64,000 bases of DNA from Gigaspora rosea (taxonomy: Eukaryota; Glomeromycota; Glomeromycetes; Diversisporales; Gigasporaceae): positions 91,937 through 155,936 of the forward strand of contig QKWP01000256.1 of assembly GCA_003550325.1 (NCBI GenBank), in the 5' to 3' direction. The notes under the pieces are model-generated. The model did not search any database. It was given only the letters and a program-made list of their open reading frames with translations, and was not told where the DNA came from. Below, in pieces: positions 1-11,529 of the stretch. How positions within the stretch are numbered: the stretch's first letter is position 1; each line of letters starts with the position of its first letter. A program made the position numbers and the translations under genes.

Positions 1-590
1 TTTGGATCAATGTTTAATGATTTATTTAAATCTGCAAGTGATTCTTTATATTTATTAATTCGTCGATAAGTTTCACCGCGAATATTTAGTAACAATGGAT
101 CATTTGGATAAAGTATTAATAATATATTTAAATCGGCAAGTGATTCTTTATATTTGCTTATTTGGAAATAATGGTGATATCGTTTCATTAATGTGTTAGA
201 GATTGCAATAAGGTTATTTGTTACATTTATATTATTTGGTACAATTTCTAAAAACTTTTTTAAATCAACAACTGTTTTTTCATATCTTTGATAGACTAAT
301 CCACGATTATACAATGCTATTGTGTTATTTGGATTAATTTCTATTAATTTATTTAAATCTGTAAGTGATTCTTCATACCGACCTATATTTTTATATACTA
401 ACGCACGAATTCCTAGTGTAGCAAGATTATTTGATTTAAGTCGTAAAGATTCATTTAAATCTGCAGGCGATTCTTTATTTTTGCCTATCAAATAATAAAT
501 TAATCCACGATCACTTAATACTGTTGAGTTATTTGGTTCACTATTTAGTAAATTGCTTAAATTTGCAAGTAAAGTTTCATATCCACTCAT
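1..590 (-). CDS. TPR-repeat protein, 5' part (runs off the window)
   Basis: The minus strand is open from an ATG at 588-590 to the window edge, about 196 codons, with no stop. The protein begins MSGYETLLANLSNLLNSEP and then repeats a roughly 34-residue unit with cores such as ESLADLNKSL, NPNNTIALYNRG and YKESLADLN. This is the tetratricopeptide repeat pattern (helix pair, with Asn/Pro-rich turns between repeats). About five or six repeats are visible, some degenerate (an irregular one lies near codons 110-145). TPR arrays are protein-interaction scaffolds; in Rhizophagus they often follow a kinase domain, but none precedes this one here, since the ATG sits directly before the first repeat. 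It could be an independent TPR gene or an exon whose upstream part lies elsewhere. No intron is evident in the visible part. Specific function unknown. Confidence 0.75.
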   Translation of the reverse strand, partial: MSGYETLLANLSNLLNSEPNNSTVLSDRGLIYYLIGKNKESPADLNESLRLKSNNLATLGIRALVYKNIGRYEESLTDLNKLIEINPNNTIALYNRGLVYQRYEKTVVDLKKFLEIVPNNINVTNNLIAISNTLMKRYHHYFQISKYKESLADLNILLILYPNDPLLLNIRGETYRRINKYKESLADLNKSLNIDP

Positions 591-967
591 ATTGTAAATG
601 TGCTATTATCTTAACAGGATTATTGGTTAAATAATTAGTTTTCTAAATCGCAGAAAACGTTCTTTTGGTGGTAAATTTTATGCTTTATATTTAAAATGTG
701 AGGATGTCGCAGGACATTTGATGTATACATTATTCGGCAAAATTTTTAAATAACTGGAAATTGGTTCAAATGAACACGTGCCGCCACGTGTCAGCCAATC
801 ATTTGCCCGGCTGTGCCAAATTACTGTTATTCAAAAATTTGTGTTATCCGACAATTTATGATCATGATTGATAGGGAGTTGTCGGCTGAGTTTTAATTCG
901 AGTAAACATGATTATTTCGTAACACATGGAAAAAAATAACAGAAAGAAATAAATTCATGGTTGTAAG
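591..967. other. Intergenic, no gene seen
   Basis: AT-rich sequence upstream of the TPR gene and up to the first MITE. It presumably includes that gene's promoter. No convincing ORF or repeat was seen. Confidence 0.5.
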
Positions 968-1348
968 TAGTGATGGGAAAAATGCGCATTTTATAATAGC
1001 ATGCGCATTAATGTGCACGTTATATAAAATGCGCATGATATCGCATGATATAATTTTTGGAATTTATATTTTCCCTTCGGAAAATATCGGATACGTGCTC
1101 AAATTTTAACCTCGACCTTGCTCTTCTTTTATGTTTATTCATTTTATTTTCGGAATTTTTCGAGACTTTTGCATCCATACTCCTTAATTCTGCCCGACAA
1201 TACGCTCCCTGGCCTAAATTATATATACTTTAATTTTCCTATTTAAAATTTAGATGGGATAAAATGCGCATGATTCAGAAACATGCGCATGAATGCGCAT
1301 TAATGCGCACGATTAAGGAATCATGCGCATGCATGAAACTCATCTCTA
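968..1348. mobile_element. hAT-type MITE with ATGCGCAT arrays
   Basis: The left end TAGTGATGGGAAAAATGCGC and the right end, read in reverse as TAGAGATGAGTTTCATGC, form imperfect terminal inverted repeats. The element is bounded by near-identical 8-bp target duplications, GTTGTAAG (960-967) and GTCGTAAG (1349-1356). Both ends are filled with repeated ATGCGCAT/GCGCATTAATGCGC words, the subterminal-repeat style of hAT elements. At 381 bp with no ORF it is non-autonomous. Confidence 0.7.
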
Positions 1349-1738
1349 GTCGTAAGTGTTTGTTGGATAATATAACAATAATGTAACTCACAACATCTCG
1401 CCGCATTAATTTAATGCAGATTTTAAATTTAAAATACTGAATTAATAATACAGTTACTGAAATTATATTATTTTAAAAGCATAATAACATTCAATGAATG
1501 TGTTGCCATAAAAAATTATTAAAAATTAACGCTATTTACATTAAAGATTTTTTAACATAAATTGCAAACTTATTGTATATTGTCTACTAATCAACATTTG
1601 TTTCTTCGCAAAACTACGTAAAACACGTATTCTATTCTGTACATATTTATCTTAATGATATACGCATTTAACCTTAAAACATTCTCTTTTGCAGCTATTT
1701 TCGTTATTCTAGAGCCATAATAATACGTATTTAACAGG

Positions 1739-2330
1739 GTTTGGTCACACTACTTTATTAAGGGATTAGCAATCTCCCTTCTCTTTATTCTTTTACCTTA
1801 TATATTATAAAGTTTGGTTACATTTTTTATTTGAAGATTAGCAATCTCCCTTCTTTTTATTTATTACCTTTTATATTGTAGAGCTACTTTATTAGAAGGT
1901 CAGCAATCCCCCTTCTATTTATTCTACGTATTACCTTTTATATTAAAGTTTGGTCGCATTACTTTATTAGGGTACGTCTAAAGCCGTGTGCGGTCATATG
2001 TTTTTGACTTTTTGATTAGGGTTAGGGTAAGGGTTAGTTTGGGGCTTGGGTTAGAAGAGATCTTCTAGGTAAAATCACCTCCCCGACATTTTTTATTAGT
2101 GAATCAATATAGGTTTAGACATTAGTTTGCTTGTATTCTATGTTTTTTCGTTTTTTTTTTCTTTTTTTTCTTCGTCGGCTGATCCGTGTCGATCAAAACA
2201 ACCAATTTTATTGGCTCACTGTCACGTGATCGCAAACAGCTTTAGACGACCCCTTTATTAGCAACCTCCCATCTCTTTATTCTATTACCTTTTATATTGT
2301 AGAGCTTGTTTACATTACTTACAGTAATTA
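1739..2330. repeat. Degenerate ~95-bp tandem repeat, interrupted by a MITE
   Basis: Four to five diverged units share TTTGGTYACATTACTTTATTAG, then AGCAATCTCCCTTCT, then TATTACCTTTTATATTGTA. Units lie near 1739, 1813, 1880 and 1945, with the rest at 2254-2330 after the MITE inserted at 1971-2253. Adjacent units show the uninterrupted target sequence. Confidence 0.6.
1971..2253. mobile_element. hAT-like MITE family 1, copy 1 (telomere-like interior)
   Basis: The ends are GGTACGTCTAAAGCC and, in reverse, GGGGTCGTCTAAAGC. The flanking 8-bp direct repeats are TTTATTAG at 1963-1970 and 2254-2261. The interior carries TTAGGGTTAGGGTAAGGG near 2020. The same family recurs at 22019, 27583 and 34813. 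Confidence 0.8.
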
Positions 2331-2910
2331 GGCGATTACCAATCTCCCCGCTTTATTTAAGACCCTAGCATCACCAGCAGCATGATGGAAAGTCGTTTTG
2401 ATTGGCTAATGTGGTTAGTGATACGGGCTGACCTCGGCCCATCAGCCGGGTGGGCGGGCGGGTCGGCCCTTGACCCATATTCCTGCAGGTCAGCCCGGCC
2501 GGTATATAGTTAAATTTTTTTCGTCTGATGAATTTCATTGTATAATTTATAATTATTAGTTAAATCACGCGTAGAACATTCTCAAGTTAGTGCTTGCAGT
2601 CGATAACTATCTATCCAACCAAAACGAATAGTCGACATTTCTAGTCGATATTTATAAATTCAACTAGTCAATTAGGAGTTCTGATTGCTCGTTAATTAAA
2701 GCACTGATTATCGATTATAAGTTAGTAAATCACCGTCATACTTATCACTTTTATTTCCATCTATGAGAAAATAACCCGGTAGATCACCGGCCATAAGAGG
2801 ACCCATCGGGCCCTCTTATAACCACTTCCTATTCGCATATAGTAGATCCACTATATATATGCATCACATACTATTTGTAATTTATGTAACATTATATGTA
2901 TGTGTGCTTA
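2262..2910. other. Intergenic with a GC-rich patch
   Basis: Finishes the tandem repeat, then a locally GC-rich stretch (about 2420-2505: repeated GGCC/CAGCCGG words and a GGGCGGGCGGG run) stands out from the AT-rich surroundings. No ORF. It may be another small TIR element, but no target duplication was found. Confidence 0.35.
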
Positions 2911-3545
2911 TCAGTCACAGGACATGTCCATCCTCGATGATCTTATTAGTAATTTTGCGTTTGTGTAACATACATCGGCGTGACTTTTTCTTTAGCTGCT
3001 TTGATTAATTAATAACAAATAGTATTCAATTTTAAACAAGTTTTACTTTACGGGTTTCATGCTTTTGTTTTGTACCAGAAATACCCGTATTACTTTATTT
3101 TTTATGAAATAAAATCAGGCCTAAAACTTGCAATTTTTAACACAAAAGTCAAGATTCTCTTCGAAGTATTGCAAACCAAGGCCAGCTTTGCTTTGATAAT
3201 GACGGTGAATCAAGAGCATTACAACTCTCATTATTGACAAAAAGGCACTTTAGTTGTGGCTTTAGAGCGTTTGCTAAGAGGTGCCTTTTTTCATAAGGTA
3301 GATTGGAGTTAATTCGAACTATTTTTACCTTTATTCCTCTTTGTAGAGTCTACGAAAAGGATCTTATTGCATGATCTAAACGATTATATGCGACAAAACA
3401 GGTATTTAAAAAGATCTTTAAAGATCATTTAAGTTTTATTCTAAAATTTTAAATTGTATACGAGTAATAACTGATAAGATCTACATGAAAGTTTGAAATA
3501 TTTAACGGCAAGTCGTGTGTATTCTAACGAATAGTTTTAACGGAT
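2911..3545. repeat. Truncated left end of the CAGTCAC transposon
   Basis: Begins CAGTCACAGGACATGTCC at about 2912 and matches 4684-5445 for roughly 600 bp, ending at a shared GGCAAGTCGTGTG. It lacks the 149-bp MITE that interrupts the second copy at 5251-5399. No coding part or right terminus follows, so it is a truncated sister of the 4684-10628 element. The base before it is T of TTAT, resembling the flank of the full element. Confidence 0.65.
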
Positions 3546-3884
3546 TTAACGTATTTTATTTGAAAATTTATCAGTTATACTTATCGCAGGTGCGATATCG
3601 TAATGGTTGCACGGATCGATATATCGATACATAACTGATAAGTTTTGTTTTTCGATGTTTTATTTTATTTTATTTTATTTTTTTTACTAGCGCTAATACT
3701 TTTTCGTTTTAAACCTTGGAGTAACGTTTTTCTCTTTTATAGGTCGGTTTCGTTGAGCCTGGTCGTTTCTGCTTGGCGTTGGTTGTGGAGTTGCCATTCC
3801 GGTGGGTTTCGTGACCATTTTCTATAATGGTTTTATACGACGTTTCGCTTTGAGTTTCACGAAACTACATGGCGTGCAAGCGTG
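3546..3884. other. Short intergenic stretch, no gene seen
   Basis: T-rich sequence with palindromic ATCGATATATCGAT at about 3616. A 60-codon reading frame at 3645-3827 begins at TTG and is hydrophobic only because the DNA is T-rich. Confidence 0.4.
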
Positions 3885-4630
3885 TAAGGTTTTCGCTTAT
3901 TATCAAATATCTGTAGGAATGGACGCAACTAGTGGAACAATTAACGCTGGATATCGTTATCATGATTGAAAGTAAGACATTTACCCATCATCAGTTATCA
4001 AAGAATTGCGTAGATGGGCATGCTAGTGGACCATTTAATTTTATGTTGTTACGATGAAAGAATTGGAGTTGAAAAGGTGAATATAATGCATTCACTTACA
4101 GTATGTTCCACCGGCGTGCCCATCTCTGCAGATTTTTGATAATACTGTGTAATGTTGGATTTTTTATGAAAAAGGGAATTGAATTTAAAAGAATGAACGT
4201 AAGGCATTCACCTTTATTAAAATTTACAGAGATAGGAGAATGTTTAATGCCGGATATTGTTATCAAAATGGAATCGATTTGAAAAGGGTAAGTGTAAGGC
4301 ATTCACTTCTTATCAAAAACCTGCAGAGATGGGGCACGTTAGTAGAGCATTTAATGTTGGGTGTTATACGATGAAAGAATTGGAGTTGAAAGGTGAATAA
4401 GTATGTCCATCTCTGCAGATTTTTGATAATACTATATAATGTTGGATTTTGTTATGAAGTTGAAAAGGATGAATATATGGCTAACTTTTATCAAAAATCT
4501 ACAGAGATAGGGCACACTGGTGAAAATGTTTAATATCGCATATTGTTATCATAGTGGAATCGAGTTGAAAGGATAAATGTAAGACATTTACTTCTTATCA
4601 ACTTCTTATCAAAAATCTGCAGAATGGCAA
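3885..4630 (+). pseudogene. Scrambled Sel1-like repeat pseudogene
   Basis: Several degenerate Sel1 units can be read on the plus strand. The segment at about 4302-4400 gives AFTSYQKPAEMGHV...AFNVGCYTMKELELKGE, the Rhizophagus Sel1 pattern (KAFEYYQKSAEMG..xGxFNxGYCYxxGIGVEKDE). Related units lie near 3888-3990, 4000-4090, 4240-4300 and 4490-4620, in changing frames and with stops. Two short blocks, about 4113-4142 and 4404-4432, hold the reverse complement of the YQKSAEMG coding segment, so pieces of the array have been flipped. Sel1 repeats are TPR-like scaffolds. Nothing here could encode an intact protein. Confidence 0.6.
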
Positions 4631-5250
4631 TTGTTTTCCATCGTTATCTTTTTCGTTTAATATGCTTTTATCTATGTCTTTAACAGTCACAGGACATGTC
4701 CTCCCCGATGATCTTATTAATAATTATTCTTTGTGTAACATAAGTTGCCGTGACCTTTTTTTTGACCGCCTCGACTAATTAATAGCAAGTAATATTCCAG
4801 CCTTAAACAAGCTTTATTTTTTGAGTTTTATGCTTTTATTTTATACCAGAAATAGTCGTATTTTTTGAGTTTTTGCGAAATAAAACCAGACCCGAAAATT
4901 GCAATTTTTTGACACAAATGTCAAGATTCTCTTCTAAATACTGTAAAATAAACCTAACTTTACTTCGCTAATAATAGTAAATGAAGAGCATTACAACTTT
5001 TATTATTGCCGCAGGGGCACTTTAGTTGTGGCTTTTAGGCAATTACTAAGAGGTGCTCTTTAATAAAGTAAATTAAAGTGCTAATTCGGACAATTTCTAG
5101 CTTTATTCTCTTCTGTAAACTCTATAAAATGATTTTAACCAAACTAAAACATTTATATTTATAACGATCTTTGAATTTTTATTAATTATTTTTTGAATTT
5201 TTTGATATTAGATAAATAAGATCTGTATAAAAGCTTGAAATATTAAATTA

Positions 5251-5399
5251 CCGTATTCCGCTCGCCAAAGTACCCCAGATCTTTTAAAGATTTGGACATT
5301 TTGAAGCTTGAAGTAGCTTGAAATCTGAATACTCAGAAAAATTCCCGGATATTTATAAGGGGTATTATATATGAGGGTACTTTGGCGAATAGAATATGG
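5251..5399. mobile_element. 149-bp TA-target MITE
   Basis: The inverted ends CCGTATTCCGCTCGCCAAAG and, in reverse, CCATATTCTATTCGCCAAAG are each bounded by TA (5249-5250 and 5400-5401). It is absent from the paralogous sequence near 3515, which confirms an insertion. Short, with no ORF. The TA target suggests the Tc1/mariner superfamily. Confidence 0.75.
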
Positions 5400-5450
5400 T
5401 ATATAATAGTTGAATTCTAAAATTAGTAAAGGCAAGTCGTGTAATTTATT

Positions 5451-8400
5451 TTAAACTTTCTTGTTCTTGTGATTTATTAAATACTGCCTAACTCTTTTGT
5501 CTGTCCAATCTGAAGAAACTGTATTAAGATCTGATACTGCTTCTTGAATTTCATTGTTAGATATTGTATCTCCAAGTTCAAGTAATTGTGAAAGTATTGT
5601 TTTTTCTACTTCCGAAGTAGTGCGACGCGAACGTTTTAAAGGATTAACAGAGGAAGAAGTTTGCTCTAGAATTAAGGTATTCTGCTGTTGAACATTTGAT
5701 TCTTGAATAGGGTTGCTTACTTGATTACGTTTTTGTTTTTTCATACTCTCAATCTGAGCATAAGTATAATTATATTTCGCACACGACGGCCGGGAGTTCG
5801 GGGTTCGGTTTTGTATACGTCCTGTGCAAGCACCTCTTGAAAGCATAATTTGCCAGTCTCATAGAAACATAGGATGTTTTCAATACCATCCTTGCTAATT
5901 TCTGGTGCATCTTTGAACAAGTAATGTGTTGCAGGATTTGGATGATTGAAAGCAGCTGACAGATTTGCGACCAGGGACCAGAGTGAATCTTTACGTGACT
6001 TAATTGCACGAGAATTTTGGCCCATTACAGCATCATCAATATATTCTGCAAGAAGAATTGATAGCTGATCTCTCTCGCTCTGGGCTGCTTTAATTTTCAA
6101 CATCATAGTTTCTTGGTCAGTAATATTACCAGTTATATTTTGCTTAACGAATTTTACACCATACGTTTCAAGTGCTTCGCCAAAAGCAAAATAATGTCCT
6201 TCGCTTGTAAGATTTACTGAACACACTATTTGTAATAATTTTTGTAGCTGCGAATCATCGTGAACCTGAACTAAAAAGTGTGCCACAAAACTTGCGTATT
6301 TGAATTTTCCAGCTGCAGGAAAAAGAGGTGCGAATACAGCCAAATTTGTCATCTGCATGCTGTAGTTTCTCCTTCTAATTCCGATTTTATGACCTATGAA
6401 GTATCCTGTCCAGCGAAAGAAGAGATACCATACCTTTATTAGGTAATTATTACCATCTAAGATATCACTCATTGTTTTTTCTTCTTTTTTAACATACTGA
6501 CACAATGCAATCCCGACTGCCACCCATATTAATTCTAAAACACGGCATGTTGTTCAGTAATCTACTACATGCTCAAACTTTTTTAAATATCGTACTCTGA
6601 GAGTTGCCGCAAGGTTAAATATACCGTATCCAGAAAATATCGTGATTAAAGTGCTGCACATATCTTTAGATGTGTGCCACTGCCCCAAAAGAAGTTGAAC
6701 ATCGTTGTGAGTTTCTTTATAGGGAATTAATCTCCCAAAAATTGCTTGATCGCATGCAATGTTTAGACGTTCATCACAACTTTGAGGTAAATCGTTGCGA
6801 TACATCTCACATGCTGCGTAAACATTATCATTGCAATTGGGCGGATCACCAGGTTTCAATATTACAACTTTTGGTGGTAAAATATTGCAACCTAGAGGTA
6901 CTTGTTTGGTGATTTCAAGGTGTACATCTTCCATTTCAAAATTATTTACACGACTCTCCAATATTCTATTCAAAATCGTTTCATACTTCATCAAAAGGTC
7001 ATTAGTAGTTGAAGACTCTCCGAATAGCGGTTGATTAATGGATTCATAACTTTCAACTGGATAGTCAAGCGAGGTAGGAAGAGTAAACTGGAATACCATT
7101 CGCAATGTCGCATGTGAAGTCTGGCACGTGATATCAAAAATATTGCCGTATGAAAATGTTGAATCTTTAAAATCAATATTATCAATTACTGCAAGATTCC
7201 AGATGTTTGGTCCTTCAATTAGATTGTTTCTAGGATCTATACTATGCATTCTTAATCTTTCAAGACGACTTTCATGCCTTTTAGTATATGCAATAACAGA
7301 TGCTGAACGAAGAATTTCTCTTAAATGCGGCAATAATTTTGGATTTTGACAAATTGACGATATAATGGTTGAAAGCCAAATCTTTGATCCGGGAAAAGCA
7401 ATAGTAAGTAGCATTGAAGTTAATAAAGTGGTAGTTTTTGATATTTGATTTGTATCATGTGACTTTAAGGGAAGTTCACGTTGACACCTCTTATTATTAA
7501 CGACTTTTTGTTTATGTTGTTGCAATACTGTGAGGAGAGATTGAAAAAAAGTACAAAGAACTTTAGGTAATGCGTTAAAGTATTCTTCGTATGAGCTTGG
7601 GTTTTCTAAATAGTTTATATTTTCTTTAACTTCAGAATGTGAATGTAGAATTTCTTTTCCTAATTTTTCGCCCATCATCGAAGCCTTTATTAGAGTTATT
7701 ATATGGGGCCTTTCCCCAATTAACTTATTCAATTCAATTTTTCTCAATCTCATTATCATCCTAACTACTAACTTACTTGGAAATTTTTCTGTTTTTATTT
7801 CCTCATTCATTATTTCATCATTAAAAATAGTTAATGCTGGGGATATCTTAACTAGGAGTCTTTCTTGCAGCTCATGATCATCTGAATCCGCTACCGATGT
7901 TATCCATTTTCCAACAAGCTTTAGAGTATCACTAGCATCATTATGGTGTTTTTCAAGTTCAGTACATGGTTGGAATTTTTTGGATTTACCAGGTCTTTCA
8001 TACAAATGCCCGCCATTTTGTTGAAAGCACTCTGAGCAGATGTAACGTGCACGATAGCCGGAAGATGATTTTTTTGTAAGATTTTCTTCAAAAAATGCAG
8101 GACAGTCCAAAACACCAATACAAGGCACTTGAATATTTCGTTCATTTACTTTCCATGAATGTTCTGTGCAACCATTGCCACGGCTAAAAAAACATTTTTT
8201 TTCATTACAAAAAAGGCAAATACGAAATGAACAATACTTTTATTAACCGAACGTGTTTGTTTCAATCCTCGAATGTGAAGTTGGTTCTGATCAAATAGAA
8301 AATGATAATAGCATACACCAAGTCGATCAAGTGCATTTGCATTTTTTCCCATGTCCCTGTTGCTTGCCGCAATTGCTGTAGATTTGTTGAGTGATTGCTC

Positions 8401-8774
8401 CGAATACTTTCGACAACATGTGCATCTATTTCCCATGTTCCTACCATTTGTCGCAATCGCCGTAAATTTGTTGTGCTGCTGCAGCACTTTATCTCGCCTT
8501 CAACAATATCTATAATTACACATGGTGTTGAATTAAGAATTTGTGGAATCTCTTCAATTTCTATATCTACTTCATCATCAACTGTTGGGAGAAATTCTTC
8601 TTGAGAATCAGTATTTTTAGATTCAATCCCGTCAAGGTCAATGCCTTCATCATCTTCTTCATGTAATAAGGCTTGTGCATTTTCAAGAATAATAGGATTG
8701 ATTGTAAAGGTCTCTTCATAATTTTCGTCCGATTCGTCGCACTCTTCCAAGTAAGTATTCTCAAAATCAGACAT
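5451..8774 (-). pseudogene. Decayed putative transposase (~1,100 codons, Cys-rich N-terminus)
   Basis: One reading path, without introns, runs from ATG 8774 to stop 5451 but is broken four times. It has 1-nt shifts in an A run near 8342, near 8230 and near 5780, and an in-frame TGA at 6554-6556 where an Arg codon (CGA) is the likely ancestor. Order of regions: acidic N-terminus; a twice-repeated LRQxxGTWE segment; a Cys cluster (ICLFCNEKKC, then VPCIGVLDCP and YICSECFQQ) that probably binds zinc; a helical middle; then NLAVIDNIDF, NIACDQAIFG and LLGQWHTSKD; and a basic C-terminal tail. The spaced Asp/His motifs resemble the RNase-H-like core of a DDE-type transposase and recall the fungal DUF6589 group, but that is recognition by eye. 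Its position inside 20-bp inverted repeats supports transposase. GTG codons at 8128 and 6523 are not real starts. Confidence 0.6.
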
Positions 8775-10627
8775 TTTTTGAATGAATTATTTTTAGAAAA
8801 CTAAGCAATTTATCTAATAGTTTTGTGGTTGAATTATCTTTTGCAAGAAATCGAATACTATAGCAGAAATTATACCTTGAGTGAAGGGACTATTTATATC
8901 CTTTTTTTTCTTTGAATTTTTATATTATTTCACTTCAAATATTTGGCTATTATATTTTTGCTTACTATGGCTTCAATTTATATAATAGAAAAACTGATAC
9001 ACGTCGCAATTCGACTAATGTTTGGCTATTCTAAATTTCAAAACATTCACCAGATGAAACGTTTCTAAAATGTTACCTCGGGTGTCAGGATTCTGTGATA
9101 ATTGGAATTTTGCCTTTGGCATTGTTCTGTATGCCTAGAAAAAGCAGAAAATTTGTAGAGCAGTAAAAATCCGAATGCTCTAGTGCTATCACGGTAAAAT
9201 AGGTATTGTTATGATGAAACATTTTTCAAACATGATTATGAATCCATTTATTCATTAATTACAATACATCTTCGAAGTCGAAACATTTTGCCTTAGAAAA
9301 ATGAAATTCTGCCAGAATGAAACATTTTCAAAGTATTACCAATTGTACAACTATTTGTTTTATTAATATTATTATAATGTATAATAATTAACAAAAAGAG
9401 CTTCATTTGATATAAAAACATTTGAACTTTTTATTTTATTTAATGTATTCTTAAATATTACAAAGATTTAAAATAAATTTTAATAAAAATACATGCTTTT
9501 TGTAAATACATAAAATAAATCACTATGTTTAATCTTGCATCTGTGCTCAATGCCTTGTTAATACTTCATTACTGTGATTCGTATTAAGGGTTAAAATATT
9601 TGACATATTGAATAAAACACTCCGAATACCGTTCAACATGCTATTCATAAACCCATTATATGACGAATTGCAGGTCAAATCGCAAACCTGGTTTTGTGTT
9701 GTAAAGCTACAATAAAAATAAAAATGTATTATTTAGAATCACCAAATAATGAAACATTAACTAATGGTGATGAAACGAATACATAACAAGCCTGATCATG
9801 CTACCAAAACTCTTCATATAAACGAGCAAAACCTTCATGTTAGAAGATATCCCTTGGTTCCCTAATCGAGAGAAGAAAAGCCCGGACACACTGCTACCCT
9901 GACTCATAAAAAAAAAATATATGTCAGTTACAATTGAAGAGAAACTGTAACATGTGTACTCTACGGTGAAAAAAATATGAAAGAGAGATAAAACAAGTAT
10001 GTTTTAGTTTTAAAAAGATCGAATTATTGTACTATACAAGCCTGATCATCCCACCAGATTCTATACAAGCCTAATCGTGCTGCTGCGATAAAAGAAAAAC
10101 TTGCTATTACGACTAAAGGGGTGCTGCAACATGCATGCTTAGTTCTATTATTGTAGCATAAAAGAAAAGAATGCTGGACTAATAAAAATATAAAACAAGT
10201 GTTTTTCTTACATGTTGCATTTAAAATCTCTGATTATTTAACCTTCAGTGAAGCGCAAATCAATGAAAAGGACTGCTGCGAATTATTTGTAAAAGATGTA
10301 GAATAGTAAAATAGGCTGTTAAGCAGGTAGGTGCCGTGAATTCAATCAGAAGCTAGATATTACAGGGGTTATGTACTCTAACTTCGAGCGAAGATTCTCT
10401 TTGAACAAAAGAGAGTTAAGAATCGAGATTTTGTAGTTTAATATAGAAACATTTGAACTATATTTTTGACTTAATCAACGATAGTCGAATAGTTTCACAA
10501 ATTCAAGGTTATCATATTAAAAACTTTTTGCAAGGGCAAAATTTCTATATGAAAATCAAATGATCGACATCTAAATATTCATATAAACAACATTTCGAAC
10601 CCCTGTAAAAGGACATGTCCCGTGACT
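8775..10627. other. Noncoding 5' region of the 5.9-kb transposon
   Basis: AT-rich DNA upstream of the transposase-like gene, with short repeats (ATACAAGCCTGATCAT-type words near 9788, 10035 and 10060) and no ORF worth reporting. It presumably holds the promoter and subterminal transposase-binding sites. Confidence 0.45.
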
Positions 10628-10628
10628 G

Positions 10629-11529
10629 TTATAATGTGCTGATCATTATACCTAAATGCATCTCCGTGTAATTTTTTAGCAATCGAAATATTGCACAAGT
10701 ATCATAATGTAATTCTGACTATTTTCATATGGAGAAGATCAAATTATAAGACTATTTTGCATTCTTGTTTGACTGTAAGTTTTTTAACAATATGATCGGC
10801 CCAGTCGACCGGGCCGATTAATTTCCGCAGCAGGGTTGGCCTGAGAATTGGCCCGTATTTTTAAATGTGGTATAACTGTAACATCGATCATTACACAATT
10901 ATTTATATTAGTTTTAGGGTATCCCCTATATAACGTAATCGCTCATATGACAAGTCGCCGTATATGTTACCTATGAACGAATAACTTTCAGAATACATTG
11001 GCCTTTGGCCTTACTAGCGGCTGGCAAATTTAATTAGATATAATCAGATTCCCAGGTGACTTTTATTAATGCCGCATTTTTTCTATTAGTCTAATCTCCT
11101 TATAATAAAATTATTATCTCATTACGAGTGTCCTGTACATTTTTACCAATCATTTTGCATGTGTGAAAATTAGATGCCATAAATAGTCATAGTCACATGT
11201 CATGAGAAATTCACAATATTGATTATATCAAATACACGTCATAGGCGTTAATGGCCCTTATGACCTATAGTATCATAATTAATTGCTTGCTTGGTAAGTA
11301 TAAGTATGTAAATGAATTTTAGCTTTCAAGGGTATGAATTATTCATCAATTACCGGTACGACTAAATGACGAATCTGTTACACATTAATTATGTTATGCA
11401 AATGATCAGCAGATTTAATATATCGTCATAAACGATGAATTTTCCCACGTTCTGATTACTGCTTTATGGCAAAGTCGATTGAATTTTTTTAATGAATCAG
11501 CTGTCAATCAATTTGCTTTTCTTTTAAAG
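10629..11529. other. Intergenic, no gene seen
   Basis: A small GC-rich patch with GGCCCAGTCGACCGGGCC lies near 10798-10815, reminiscent of the patch at 2420-2505. Otherwise AT-rich with no recognised features. Confidence 0.4.

Larger units (their letters stand above)
4684..10628. mobile_element. 5.9-kb TIR DNA transposon with large decayed transposase-like gene
   Basis: The left terminus CAGTCACAGGACATGTCC at 4684 is matched in inverted orientation by GGACATGTCCCGTGACTG ending at 10628. This gives TIRs of about 20 bp with one mismatch. Flanks read TTAA on the left and TTAT on the right, and the sister left end at 2911 is preceded by TTAT. The target duplication could therefore be TTAW or only TA. 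Between the TIRs lie one minus-strand gene of about 1,100 codons (5451-8774), a nested 149-bp MITE (5251-5399) and 1.85 kb of noncoding DNA. The arrangement (single large gene, inverted ends, second truncated copy nearby) is that of an autonomous cut-and-paste transposon now decayed. Superfamily not assigned. Confidence 0.65.

Noticed and set aside
6554-6556. TGA as a recoded (selenocysteine or readthrough) codon
   Set aside because: The gene also has three frameshifts and an apparent CGA ancestor, so ordinary decay is simpler.
6670-7349. Plus-strand ORFs of 67-80 codons across the transposase-like gene
   Set aside because: Antisense shadows of the long minus-strand reading frame; no motif of their own.
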